Made by a program: the position numbers and the translations under genes
NCBI GenBank assembly: GCA_020634755.1
Contig: JACKBC010000034.1
Span: forward strand, 1 to 64,000
Direction: 5' to 3'
From: Caldilineaceae bacterium
Lineage (GTDB): Bacteria > Chloroflexota > Anaerolineae > Caldilineales > Caldilineaceae
DNA length: 64,000 nucleotides
The notes under the pieces: generated by a model
What the model was told of the DNA's origin: nothing
Database searches by the model: none
What the model saw: the letters and a program-made list of their open reading frames with translations, nothing else
In this document: piece by piece, positions 1 through 8,174 of the stretch
Layout: the number at the start of each line of letters is the position of its first letter
How positions within the stretch are numbered: the first letter of the stretch is position 1

Positions 1-29
1 GCCAAGGTCGTCTCCCGCTGTTCGTTCAT
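1..29 (-). CDS. start of a phage gene downstream of portal (partial)
   Basis: The portal stop codon overlaps an ATG in an ATGA junction, and a frame beginning MNEQRETTL runs off the left edge. The 4-nt overlap implies translational coupling within the packaging/head operon. In many tailed phages the gene after portal encodes a head-morphogenesis protein or prohead protease, but only nine residues are visible and the product cannot be assigned. Confidence 0.4.
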
Positions 30-1822
30 GCCAACACCTCCCCATTTCCAGTAGCATACGCCCCCTTAAGCACGTCATGCTCGATGGATTCAATCTCCTC
101 TGGTCCTCTGCTCCCTTGCTCCCCTTGCGCCTTTAGCGCCCCTTGCGTTAACTTCCTTGCCCCCACCGCAAAACTCCGCCGCCGCGCAAACTCGCTCACC
201 GACACGCCTAACGACTCACTCAATACATGCTGCTGCCGCCGTCGCGTGTCATACCACCATCGAAAGCGCACCAGCTCATCATCTCCATATCGGCCGGCTC
301 GATAGCCATCAATCAGCGCCTGCATGTGCGGCATCTCGCGCAGCCGCCGCACGATACGAATCTCCTCCGCATCGGTGGCGCTCACTTCTTCGTCGTCTTC
401 GCTCCAGTGCCCAAACCGCGTGTGATGCAGCTCCGCCATAAAGCGCCGCACTTCCTCACGCGATGCCAGATACTCCGCCGTCCCCGCCGTCCATTCCCCC
501 TCGGCATTAATCGTCGCTGCCTGCGACCGCCGCGCCTCATACAGAGAGCGCGCCATGGCCACCACCTCTTGCAGCCGCGCGTTCTCTTCGCTCTCGGCTA
601 TCTCCGTGCCGTCAAACTCAAAATGCACCGTGCCCGGTATCACGTACTTCTGCAGCGCCTCTTGCAGCTTGGGGTGAAAGATATCCGCATTCTCATTCAC
701 CGTGTGCAGCATCGTCACCTCTCGGCTCGTGCGTCGGCCCCAGCCTCCACCCCCGCTGCTTGATGATGTGGTCGTGGGGAAGAAGAACTTTAGATCCCGC
801 CCCAGCGCCAGCGCATACAGCTCCAGCAACAGCCGTATTCTGCGCTCAAAATCTTCCAGGCTCTCGGGTCGCCGCCGCAAGAAAAACAAATCTCCCTTCA
901 CTTCGCCCAGCGCATTGGCAATTACCCCCAGCCGCCTGGCTGCGTTTCCCTTCTCCTCCACCGCCTGCTCCATCTGCCCAAATGCTTCCCCCACCTGCTC
1001 ACTGCTCGCCCCGCTCAGCAGCATCAGTGCGTCCAGTCGCGTCGGGTCCAGCGTCCCCGTCTCCCAGTCATAGATCAAGACCATCAGCCGCGCCGCGTTG
1101 ATGCACCGATGCAGCGCACAGCGCCCCGTTCGGCGCAGGCTATCCTCATCCCATGGCCACGCCACCAGGTGAAAGAAATCATGCCGACCCCAGATTCTGC
1201 GCTCAAACGTAATCGGAAAGTCCGGGTCCGGTCCCTGCGCCCCTCGCTGGTTTCGCCACTTCACCTTCGTCGCATCCATGTTGTAGAGCGCCACCACCTG
1301 CGCCAGCCCGTACACCCAATCCCGCTCCTCCTCATCATACACCGGCGCAAACCGTCGCTGCAGCTCCACAAACGCCCCCATGTTGCGCGTCAGAAAACTC
1401 GTCGCCAGCTCCTCCGCAAACGCAAACCAGCCCCGGTCATCATCGGCACACAGCAGCATCTTCCGCACGTGGTTCACCGTATTGCGCCCGCCAAAGACGC
1501 TCCACCCGCGCGAAGCATCCGCCGCCGCCGCCTTCGAGAGCATCCCCATCAGATACGGGTCGCGCAGCATCACCCCCTGCATCCACGTATCATGCCGCTG
1601 CACCTCGCTCAGCCTCGGCTCGCTCCCCAACACCGAACGCCCCAAATCCACAGACCCGCTGCTCAGCAAAGAATGCACCACCCCCGCATCCAGCCCCAGC
1701 AATCCGCTCGCGCCAACCCCTCCAGTTGCGCTGGCTGAGCTTGCCGAAGTCGAGCCTGTCGAACTACCGCTCTTTGGGTCCGCAAAACGCCCCTGCTTGC
1801 TCTCTACATCAACCTGTGCCAT
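26..1822 (-). CDS. phage portal-like protein
   Basis: A protein of about 598 aa that I read as a phage portal, the dodecameric ring through which DNA enters the capsid. Support is its size, its helix-rich core, and its position after the terminase genes, the usual terminase-portal order. No short diagnostic motif is visible, so the call leans on context. The N-terminal ~45 residues are Ser/Gly/Thr-rich (SGSSTGSTSASSASA); this stretch is partly encoded by a dispersed repeat containing GAGCCTGTCGA. A second low-complexity run (TTTSSSSGGGG) lies near residue 350. I chose the ATG at 1822, preceded by AAAGG, over an upstream GTG at 1831. An SPP1 gp6-like or DUF935-like portal subfamily is possible but not resolved. 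Confidence 0.6.
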   Translation of the reverse strand: MAQVDVESKQGRFADPKSGSSTGSTSASSASATGGVGASGLLGLDAGVVHSLLSSGSVDLGRSVLGSEPRLSEVQRHDTWMQGVMLRDPYLMGMLSKAAAADASRGWSVFGGRNTVNHVRKMLLCADDDRGWFAFAEELATSFLTRNMGAFVELQRRFAPVYDEEERDWVYGLAQVVALYNMDATKVKWRNQRGAQGPDPDFPITFERRIWGRHDFFHLVAWPWDEDSLRRTGRCALHRCINAARLMVLIYDWETGTLDPTRLDALMLLSGASSEQVGEAFGQMEQAVEEKGNAARRLGVIANALGEVKGDLFFLRRRPESLEDFERRIRLLLELYALALGRDLKFFFPTTTSSSSGGGGWGRRTSREVTMLHTVNENADIFHPKLQEALQKYVIPGTVHFEFDGTEIAESEENARLQEVVAMARSLYEARRSQAATINAEGEWTAGTAEYLASREEVRRFMAELHHTRFGHWSEDDEEVSATDAEEIRIVRRLREMPHMQALIDGYRAGRYGDDELVRFRWWYDTRRRQQHVLSESLGVSVSEFARRRSFAVGARKLTQGALKAQGEQGSRGPEEIESIEHDVLKGAYATGNGEVLA

Positions 1823-1875
1823 AACAGCCACCTTTATTTACGATTAACAATTCACCATTTCAGCTTTCAGCACTT

Positions 1876-1910
1876 CAGCGTTCAGCATTTCAGCTAAAAG
1901 CTGAACGCTG
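1876..1910. repeat. inverted repeat between methyltransferase and portal genes
   Basis: Perfect 11-bp arms CAGCGTTCAGC and GCTGAACGCTG flank a 13-nt loop, within a short run of TTCAGC-like repeats. It fills most of the 84-bp gap between two co-directional phage genes. It has no T-run on the minus side, so it is more likely an RNA-stability or processing element, or a small palindromic repeat, than a strong terminator. Confidence 0.55.
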
Positions 1911-1915
1911 GCTCC

Positions 1916-2596
1916 CTACAAATACGTCTCCAACTTAATACTTCCCTCCACTTCGTTCCCAAATACATCCCACCCCGTCCGCCGTTCCCGCGCAAACATC
2001 TCCAGCCGATGCTCGGCCGGTATACACTCAGCCAGGTCGTGGATGTTGTCCGGCTTCTTGCTGTGTCGAAACTGCTGGCTTAGCAGACCAAGCGGCACCT
2101 CACTGGGCGCCGGCGGTCGTGGCTGCCCCCGCCGCCAGATCAGCACCAGCTCGCTGCACCCCCGCACCCAGAATCCCGTGCCCATCTTCGGCGCAAACTG
2201 CACCGGCTCTTGCCCCCAGTCACCAAAACTTTCAAACAAAGTCAACTGCCCCTCTTGCACCATCTGCGCCGCCTCTTGCGTCACCTTGATCCACGGCAAC
2301 CCGGTCACATAGCCAAAGCCCCACCACGCCCCCAGTTCCATCGCCTCCGGCAGACACGGCCACGTCGCCCACATCAGCAGCACGCAATGGCCCGCCGCCA
2401 GCCGCTGCACCGGCAGCCGCCGCAGCTCCGTTAGGCTCATCGTCCCGTAATGCTTCTCCGCCGCCCCGCGCGCGCTCTTGTTGCGATACTGCCACGGCGG
2501 ATCCATTAAAATCACGCCATATCGCTTCGGCCCCGCCGCCGGCGCCGGTCGCCCAATCTCCTTCGTCTCCACTCCTCTACTCCTCCACTCCTCCAC
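1916..2596 (-). CDS. MT-A70 family adenine methyltransferase (phage)
   Basis: A 226-aa protein with the DPPW catalytic motif at residues 32-35 (GVILMDPPWQYRN), characteristic of MT-A70 type N6-adenine methyltransferases, followed by a LLMWATWPCL core strand. Phages encode such enzymes to modify their own DNA and evade host restriction; a role against the neighbouring type I and Mrr systems is inference. It lies 22 bp after the large terminase gene and before portal, inside the packaging operon. The proposed start is GTG within a repetitive GAGGAGTGGAGGAG stretch, so the first ~15 residues are uncertain. Confidence 0.85.
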   Translation of the reverse strand: MEEWRSRGVETKEIGRPAPAAGPKRYGVILMDPPWQYRNKSARGAAEKHYGTMSLTELRRLPVQRLAAGHCVLLMWATWPCLPEAMELGAWWGFGYVTGLPWIKVTQEAAQMVQEGQLTLFESFGDWGQEPVQFAPKMGTGFWVRGCSELVLIWRRGQPRPPAPSEVPLGLLSQQFRHSKKPDNIHDLAECIPAEHRLEMFARERRTGWDVFGNEVEGSIKLETYL

Positions 2597-2618
2597 GCCC
2601 TACTTCTTCACGCCTCCC

Positions 2619-4193
2619 CTAAAATCCCCCCACACTCACCTGCGGCGCCACCGGCCCCGCCAGCTTCATCAGGTCCGCCCCAAACAGCGCCTGCAACACC
2701 GCATCCGCCTTATCCGTGCTGCGCCCCAATCGGTCCGCCCTGCGCAACTGCTCCTTCTCTTCCACCTTGATCCGCCCCATGCTGTGCGCCCGCCAGCGCG
2801 GCGCCACCAGCTCGCCGATCAGCTCATCATCCGGCGGCAGGCATATCTCACAATCCTCCCGCGCCAGCTCCTCCCGCATCCACCACCACATGGCCGACCG
2901 CATATCGGCAAACGCCAGCTCGCCACTATCATCGCTCGCCTTGGTCTTGTGGCCGGCATTAAACGCCCACACCCGTTCCATGCCCAGCTCCCTACACCGG
3001 TCCACCACCCCGGCCCCGTTGCCTATCACGTCCACCACCACATCGACCAGCCCATCGCGCGCGGCTTTGATCATCCGAATCCGCCCCACAATCTCCATGG
3101 TCTCGTCGTTGGCCACCCGCTCCAGCTCGCTCACAATCACCCCGTCCACCAGCTTGGCCAGCGCCGAGGGATCACCCCCCCGACCTACGTCCACACCCAC
3201 CGCCGTAATCTGGCCGTCCCGCTTCCCTTCGTTCCAGGCGTACCAGCGCTCCACCGCCGCCTCCACGTGCGCCAGGCTGATCACACCCATGTCGCCAGAC
3301 TTGGCAAACTCGCCCAGCACGCGATTGCGAAACACCGGCGAATCGGCCCCCCACTGTTTCTTGCGCTGCTCCACCCATTCGGCCGACACTCGGCCGGCCC
3401 GGATCACGTCATCCGCCGTCACCCTGATCACGTGCCAATCTTCGTAACCAGGTCGTCGGCTCTGGATGTCGTAAAACCGCCCACTCGGTTCCCCTGGCGT
3501 CGAGCTGGCCAGCGCAAAGGCCTCGCGCCCCGTATCCCGACCGGCGCCGGAGAACGCCCCCTCCGACGCATCAAACGTCGCCCCCGGTATCGCCTTACTC
3601 TCGTCGTACACGTAGAACATGCTTTCGGCGTGGGCGCCCTCAATGAAATCATAGTTATCGCTGCTCACCGGAAACGCTTCACCGGTCCGCAGCCGCATAC
3701 TTAACAAGAAGGCCTCGGTCTTGGCATGAAACGGCTCACGACCAATCACGTCCCAGCGCAGCCGCGCCCGGAACTTGCGCACTTCCGGCCACAGGAATTT
3801 CTCTAGCTGCCGCCACACGCCCGCAGTCTGGATGCACTTCCAATCCGGGTCAAACGCCGGATCCATGCCGTCCCGCGTCAACGAGAACCACAAAATCGCC
3901 ACCGCCGCCGTCGCTGTCTTGCCCAGACCATGCGGCCCACACAGACACACCCGCCGCTTCTCCGCCAGGCTCGCCAACGCCTCATCCTGATAGTCGGTCA
4001 GGCTCTCCCCCTCCCGCCAGATAATGCAGTCATGGCCAAACGCCACCGGGTCCATGCGGTACGTGCGCTGAAACTCGTCATAGCGCACGTTGCGCCCATA
4101 GTCAGGATTCAGCCGCGCCGCCAGCTCCTGTAGACAGGACTCTTCTAATGTCGTTGCTTGTGGCCACAAGAAGGGCTCTCGACTCTTCAGCAT
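2619..4193 (-). CDS. terL: phage terminase large subunit
   Basis: A 524-aa DNA-packaging motor. The ATPase half has a Walker A motif GPHGLGKTA at residues 86-94. The nuclease half shows an RNase H-fold start (VGVDVGRGGDPSAL, around residue 330), a second acidic strand (VVVDVIGNGAG) and a C-terminal DKADAVLQAL segment. It translocates DNA into the prohead through the portal and cleaves the concatemer. Its start overlaps the small terminase gene by 92 nt, which is long; a start further downstream is possible, although residues before the P-loop are normal for the family. Confidence 0.9.
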   Translation of the reverse strand: MLKSREPFLWPQATTLEESCLQELAARLNPDYGRNVRYDEFQRTYRMDPVAFGHDCIIWREGESLTDYQDEALASLAEKRRVCLCGPHGLGKTATAAVAILWFSLTRDGMDPAFDPDWKCIQTAGVWRQLEKFLWPEVRKFRARLRWDVIGREPFHAKTEAFLLSMRLRTGEAFPVSSDNYDFIEGAHAESMFYVYDESKAIPGATFDASEGAFSGAGRDTGREAFALASSTPGEPSGRFYDIQSRRPGYEDWHVIRVTADDVIRAGRVSAEWVEQRKKQWGADSPVFRNRVLGEFAKSGDMGVISLAHVEAAVERWYAWNEGKRDGQITAVGVDVGRGGDPSALAKLVDGVIVSELERVANDETMEIVGRIRMIKAARDGLVDVVVDVIGNGAGVVDRCRELGMERVWAFNAGHKTKASDDSGELAFADMRSAMWWWMREELAREDCEICLPPDDELIGELVAPRWRAHSMGRIKVEEKEQLRRADRLGRSTDKADAVLQALFGADLMKLAGPVAPQVSVGGF

Positions 4194-4833
4194 CGCTCAC
4201 ATACCTCAACACGTTCGCCTTCACCATTTCACTCACCATCAGGATCAGCGCCATCACCCGCTCGGCCGGAATCATCACGCCCAAATCATTTAATCTGCGC
4301 CGCTCCGTCTCCACCACCTTGCGCTTGGCCTCCACCGTCTTCGACACTTCGGCCCAGGCCTCGTAGTCAGCGGCCCCCGCCGCAATCAGCTCGCCCAAGG
4401 CTCGCCGCGCCGGCACCACCTTCTCCACATCACCCAGCAGCAGCGCCTCCTGATACTTCTCCCATGCCTTCAGCAGCTTCGCCCACAGCGCCCCGCTCTC
4501 GCCCACGTCCACCCGCGCCAGCAGATCCCCCACTCGCGCTTGTAGCAGCGCCGCCTCTGCCCGCAGCTCCAGCAGATCCCCATCCGCCAACGCCTCCGCA
4601 TACTGCGCCGCCATCCGATCCGGCAGCGCCTTGCTATACCGCAAGTGCTTGGCGTGCGGACTATCCACCCCCTTGGGCGTCTTGCCGCCGTGATAGTGGC
4701 ACTTCTCCCCACCACCCACTGCATATGCCCCACACGTATCCCGCTTGGCATTGCACAGCCGTCCCCCGTTGCGATAGCGCACGCCATCTACTACTTCGAC
4801 TGTCGTTTCTCGCTTATTTCCAATTCGACTCAT
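4102..4833 (-). CDS. phage terminase small subunit-like protein
   Basis: A 243-aa protein placed immediately before terL. An N-terminal Cys/His cluster (C27, C34, C45, H46, H48, in CHYHGGKTPKG) is of the kind found in HGG-type small terminases and DNA-binding proteins of prophages. It is followed by long helices rich in Ala, Leu and Glu, suitable for oligomer assembly. Small terminases recognise the packaging site and stimulate the large subunit. The call rests on motif plus position. Confidence 0.7.
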   Translation of the reverse strand: MSRIGNKRETTVEVVDGVRYRNGGRLCNAKRDTCGAYAVGGGEKCHYHGGKTPKGVDSPHAKHLRYSKALPDRMAAQYAEALADGDLLELRAEAALLQARVGDLLARVDVGESGALWAKLLKAWEKYQEALLLGDVEKVVPARRALGELIAAGAADYEAWAEVSKTVEAKRKVVETERRRLNDLGVMIPAERVMALILMVSEMVKANVLRYVSDAEESRALLVATSNDIRRVLSTGAGGAAES

Positions 4834-4930
4834 GGGGTTTCCATCGACTCATGAGGTTCCTGCGTCACCAATGTCCAACTGACAAACAAATAACTGACCA
4901 ACCAATGACTAATGACCAGCGACCAATAAC

Positions 4931-4963
4931 AAAAAAGGCCCTGCGCTGCCGCGCAAGACCTTC
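4931..4963 (-). terminator. rho-independent terminator after the 5.1-5.5 kb gene
   Basis: On the minus strand AAGG and TGCGC arms pair with GCGCA and CCTT around a GGCA loop, and a run of six T follows. It lies in the 235-bp gap before the small terminase gene and would end transcripts of the gene at 5069-5485. The rest of the gap (4834-4930, 4964-5068) holds ACCAA/GACCA-rich sequence with no recognisable gene. Confidence 0.6.
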
Positions 4964-5068
4964 TCCTCACATCGTTCTTCAATTGGGCTGGGAACCCCAT
5001 CTTACCACACCCCACTGTCCAGTCCAATCTTCAACTCCAATTAGAACATAGGTTTCTCCACAACCATA

Positions 5069-5485
5069 TCATGTTACCCGATCAAACCACGGCATCAGCG
5101 CCGCCGCCTCACTGCGCGCAAACGACCGCGTCAACGTCCGAAACCTCTCTAGCTCCAAATCGTGTTCAATCTTTGCCGCCATTACGTGCGCAACCTCTAC
5201 CTGTACGCGATATCCCCCGTTTCGTTCCGGCTCTATCTGCGCCGCCAATTCGCACAACAGCTCTTCCCCCTCCACCAGCGCACTCGCCCGTACATCCTGT
5301 CGCTGTAGCGCAAACTTCACCACCTCCACAAACGACGCAAACCTCTCACGCCCGATCTCTTCCTCGCATACCCAGTAGAAGCCATCATCCGTCTCGACCA
5401 CATACTCGGCCATCCACGCACCGTCGGGCGTGATCCGCGTAAAGCCGGTTATGTTGGTCAGGTCATACGGTATCTGTGTTGTCAT
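5069..5485 (-). CDS. hypothetical protein, possibly prophage-borne
   Basis: A 138-aa acidic protein with no motif I recognise and no signal peptide or membrane segment. The ATG at 5485 (MTTQIPYDL) is preceded by AGGGGG and is preferred to an upstream in-frame start at 5515. It is read toward the terminase genes but separated from them by a terminator, so it is probably not in the packaging operon. Confidence 0.55.
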   Translation of the reverse strand: MTTQIPYDLTNITGFTRITPDGAWMAEYVVETDDGFYWVCEEEIGRERFASFVEVVKFALQRQDVRASALVEGEELLCELAAQIEPERNGGYRVQVEVAHVMAAKIEHDLELERFRTLTRSFARSEAAALMPWFDRVT

Positions 5486-5520
5486 CGCAATGCCCCCTGT
5501 TCTTATAAAGCCCAATCGTA

Positions 5521-5862
5521 TTAAATGATCAACGAACTTTCGCGCCCGTCAGCTTCAATAGCAGATAAAAAAGCAACGTCAATTTCACTATCGTCATATC
5601 CCAGCGTCCCCATCACCAGCCCCACCACCTTCAAAATATCATGCGCGCTAAAGTTCGTCTCCACCCACAGCCCGCTTGCGCCAATCGCCTCACCACGCGT
5701 CATCCCCTCTGCCGACCGCCCAAAATAGGCCCGTTTGCGCCCGCGCAGGGCCAGCACCCGCTCGGTGAATTGGCCATCATGCCGCTCAGCGAGCACTGCG
5801 CACACCGTCATCAATACGCCCTTCCACGACGTCACGGCATGCATCTCGCCCAACAGCGTCAC
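5521..5862 (-). CDS. small protein coupled to Mrr-like endonuclease
   Basis: A 113-aa protein whose start overlaps the stop of the Mrr-like gene by 4 nt (ATGA), implying co-translation. It contains GRKRAYFGRSAEGM and SGLWVETNFSAHDILKVV, a pattern I associate with a small C-terminal domain of restriction-associated proteins in which a ruler-like basic patch precedes a conserved VETN segment. The exact function is unknown. It may be a specificity or accessory subunit of the endonuclease, or a separated domain of it. Confidence 0.55.
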   Translation of the reverse strand: MTLLGEMHAVTSWKGVLMTVCAVLAERHDGQFTERVLALRGRKRAYFGRSAEGMTRGEAIGASGLWVETNFSAHDILKVVGLVMGTLGYDDSEIDVAFLSAIEADGRESSLII

Positions 5863-6668
5863 CGCGGCCGGCTTGCGTCCGTAGGGCCGACCGCTCCGAC
5901 GGGCGCCACCTCCACGGCCTCTGGCCGCGCTGGCTCTGCCTCTTCACCCAGCAGCTCACCCCACCACTCATCATCCAGCCCAATCACGCGCAGCGTCTTC
6001 TCCGTCACACCTACCCGGTGCTTGATCAGCAGTTCCAGTAGCTCAGCGCCATTAATCAGCCCAATGCGCGTCTTGTTGAGCGCCGTGGCCTCCGCCTGTG
6101 CGCCCTTGGAAAAGCCGCTGGTCGTTATGATGATCCCCTGCTGATGCACTTGCAGCGAACCGCGCAGCTGCGTCACCACCGGCGCCTGAATGTTGCGCTT
6201 CCAGCGCTTCACCTGCACCGCTGCATTCACCTCGGTCAGCCCGGTCGCCCGGTAAATGCCCGTCACGTCAATCCCGCCATCGCTCCCGTAGGACGTCACC
6301 TGCACCGTGCTTTCATCAAAGCCCATCTGGATCAGCAGCTCGGTAATCAGCGCCTCAAAGCGCTCTGGCGGAATCGCGCCCAGCAGATCACGCAGCCGCT
6401 GCCGCGTCGCCCCATTCAGCACCCGCACCTGCCCGTCGATCCCACTCGCCTGCGGCTGGGCCAGCTCAAACACGCCTCGCCCCACGCGGCCAAAGCGCGT
6501 CTCCTCCTTCAGCGTATCCGTATAGAGGCGCGAACCCATGGTCGCCGTCGGCGTCCGTCCCGTCGGCATAATCAGCCCGCGATCCAGCGCCCGCTGCGCA
6601 ACGTCGGCATAGTGCAGCGGCTCTTTGGCTGCCAATAGAATTTGATAAGCTGCTTCAAGATAAGTCAT
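5859..6668 (-). CDS. HARE-HTH plus Mrr-type restriction endonuclease
   Basis: A 269-aa protein. Residues 1-70 (MTYLEAAYQILLAAKEPLHY ... GRTPTATMGSRLYTD) match a HARE-HTH winged helix, which in other proteins reads modified DNA. Residues ~95-205 form an Mrr_cat domain: FEALITELLIQMGF, the catalytic Asp in GSDGGIDV, the QVK strand (AAVQVKRW), and IITTSGFSKGA. Mrr-family enzymes cut methylated or otherwise modified DNA, a possible counter to the MT-A70-modified phage DNA nearby (inference). The C-terminal ~35 residues are Pro/Glu-rich and likely disordered. It is divergent from the toxin-antitoxin operon. Confidence 0.85.
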   Translation of the reverse strand: MTYLEAAYQILLAAKEPLHYADVAQRALDRGLIMPTGRTPTATMGSRLYTDTLKEETRFGRVGRGVFELAQPQASGIDGQVRVLNGATRQRLRDLLGAIPPERFEALITELLIQMGFDESTVQVTSYGSDGGIDVTGIYRATGLTEVNAAVQVKRWKRNIQAPVVTQLRGSLQVHQQGIIITTSGFSKGAQAEATALNKTRIGLINGAELLELLIKHRVGVTEKTLRVIGLDDEWWGELLGEEAEPARPEAVEVAPVGAVGPTDASRPR

Positions 6669-6687
6669 TACCGATTCTCATATAAGC

Positions 6688-6743
6688 TTGGCTAAACGCC
6701 CAAAATGTCATACAATGTGTGGACAATGCACGACATATCGTGC
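6688..6743 (+). promoter_or_regulatory. promoter and candidate operator of the toxin-antitoxin operon
   Basis: A sigma70-like promoter is visible: TTGGCT (6688-6693), a 17-bp spacer, and TACAAT (6711-6716). Just downstream, around the expected transcript start, a perfect inverted repeat GCACGA-CATA-TCGTGC (6728-6743) is a plausible autoregulatory operator for the ribbon-helix-helix antitoxin. AAGGAA at 6755-6759 serves as ribosome binding site for the ATG at 6766. Confidence 0.55.
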
Positions 6744-6765
6744 CGCGCAAGCAAAAGGAAAACGC

Positions 6766-7044
6766 ATGAGCAAAACTGCCACCATCTCGGTCCGCGTCGA
6801 TGAAGAGTTAAAATCGGAAGCAGAACAGGTCTTCGGCCTGCTTGGGCTCACCTCTTCCCAAGCCATCACCATCTTCTATCGCCAGGTGGCCCTACAGCGT
6901 GGGCTGCCCTTTGCCGTGCGCCTGCCCCAAATCCCCAAAGCATCTGCTATTGCGGAGGCGGTACGCGGCAAATACGCTGCCCTCCCCACCAGCAGTACAG
7001 AGTTTGCCCATCGCAAAGTCCAAGAAATCGCCCTCGAACAATAG
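6766..7044 (+). CDS. RelB/DinJ-family antitoxin
   Basis: A 92-aa protein beginning MSKTATISVRVDEELKSEAE, the ribbon-helix-helix start of RelB/DinJ antitoxins, followed by LGLTSSQAITIFYRQVALQRGLPF. It should bind DNA as a dimer and neutralise the toxin encoded 9 bp downstream. The start was set at the ATG preceded by AAGGAA rather than the upstream in-frame ATG at 6688, which falls in the promoter. RelB-like antitoxins usually pair with RelE-fold toxins; here the partner is a PIN nuclease, an unusual but known mix. Confidence 0.85.
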   Translation: MSKTATISVRVDEELKSEAEQVFGLLGLTSSQAITIFYRQVALQRGLPFAVRLPQIPKASAIAEAVRGKYAALPTSSTEFAHRKVQEIALEQ

Positions 7045-7053
7045 GCCGCCCCG

Positions 7054-7455
7054 ATGATCATTGTTCTGGATGCTTGCGCCATGATCGCCTACCTACGCAA
7101 TGAGGAAGGCGCTGACGTCATCGAACAGCACCTGCTCGACGCAAATAGCACCTGCTACGCCCACGCCATCAACGTCTGCGAACTCTACTACGACTTTCTG
7201 CGCGTCAGCGACCAAGCCACCGCCCTTGCCGCCGTGCACGACCTCCAAAACATCGGCATCATTGTCAGTGAGGACTTGGATAGCGCTCTCTGGCAAGCGG
7301 CTGGCAGCCTCAAAGCCACCCAGCGCCTCTCCCTGGCCGACTGTTTCGCCCTGGCCTTTGCCAACCGCCTGGGAGGCCAACTGCTCACCTCCGACCATCA
7401 CGAGTTTGACCCCATTCAGACTGCCGGGTTGGCCGCCATTCTTTTCTTTCGCTAA
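7054..7455 (+). CDS. PIN-domain toxin (VapC-like ribonuclease)
   Basis: A 133-aa protein with a PIN fold: acidic strand MIIVLDACAMIAYL (Asp6), glutamate in NVCELYYDF, aspartate in RLSLADCFALA and a final aspartate in LTSDHHEFD. These four acidic positions form the metal site of VapC-type RNases. It follows the RelB-like antitoxin by 9 bp on the same transcript, a standard type II toxin-antitoxin layout. Confidence 0.85.
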   Translation: MIIVLDACAMIAYLRNEEGADVIEQHLLDANSTCYAHAINVCELYYDFLRVSDQATALAAVHDLQNIGIIVSEDLDSALWQAAGSLKATQRLSLADCFALAFANRLGGQLLTSDHHEFDPIQTAGLAAILFFR

Positions 7456-7472
7456 TCACAGATAGCTTCTGG

Positions 7473-8174
7473 CTAGCCGCTCTCAATAAGCCGCTCTACA
7501 ATCTGATCATGCCACTCCAGCAGCCCGGCGCGCAGATTGGCCCAGGTGACGGCGCGCCCCTGCTGCACGGGCAAATACTGGCAGATCGTCTGCTGAATGG
7601 CCTGCTGCTGGCCGACCTGACGCTCCGCGCTGACGCCGGCCAATGCGTAGAAAAGAGTCACCGCCTGCGCAAAGCTCTCCCACGCTTGGATGACCTCCGC
7701 TGTCTTGACCTGCAAACGCAGCCGAGTCTTGATGGCCATACTCTCAACCTCCCAGACCCCGTACGCCGCGTTCATGCTGGCATAGCGCTCTGGCGTTGCC
7801 TGCACATGGGCAAACTGAATCTCCATCATGAAGGACATGGTCGCCTTTGTCAGCGCGTCCAGCAGATTTTGCCGATCCTGCTTCTGCGGCTCGGTGAGCG
7901 TTTGATAAACCGTCTGGCTTTCGATATAGGTGTTGGCGCGGGCCGCGCGATTATGATCCCCGGTGAGAATGGTGCTCTCGCGAGCGTCGCCCCCAATGGC
8001 AACACCCCGCTCACTCGCCGCGCTATGCGCAGCCCGATACGCCGCCGCCATAGCGTGATAGGTCGCTGCGCTAATGTGGCCGCTTTCATAAGCTTGCTTC
8101 AATTCGGTTAGTGGATCGTGTGATTGTGGAGGCATGTGATTTTGTTTTGATTGTGTTCTAAAGGGTTGGCTCAC
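7473..8174 (-). CDS. motif B-bearing helical protein of unknown function
   Basis: A 233-aa protein. Residues 1-55 are helical (a short SHOCT-like stretch, LTELKQAYESGHISAATYHA). Residues 56-75 are motif B (RGVAIGGDARESTILTGDHN), followed by a long helical domain of ~150 aa with no known motif. The GTG start overlaps the stop of the WD40 lipoprotein gene (GTGA), so it is the third gene of that operon. Motif B recurs in two NACHT proteins and both caspases of this window, so it may act as an adaptor or effector recruited by homotypic contact (inference). An internal ATG at 8135 is an alternative start, but lacks a ribosome binding site. Confidence 0.65.
   Translation of the reverse strand: MSQPFRTQSKQNHMPPQSHDPLTELKQAYESGHISAATYHAMAAAYRAAHSAASERGVAIGGDARESTILTGDHNRAARANTYIESQTVYQTLTEPQKQDRQNLLDALTKATMSFMMEIQFAHVQATPERYASMNAAYGVWEVESMAIKTRLRLQVKTAEVIQAWESFAQAVTLFYALAGVSAERQVGQQQAIQQTICQYLPVQQGRAVTWANLRAGLLEWHDQIVERLIESG

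Noticed and set aside
2478..3704. 408-codon plus-strand open frame
   Set aside because: Antisense to terminase large subunit; His/Pro/Arg-rich artefact.
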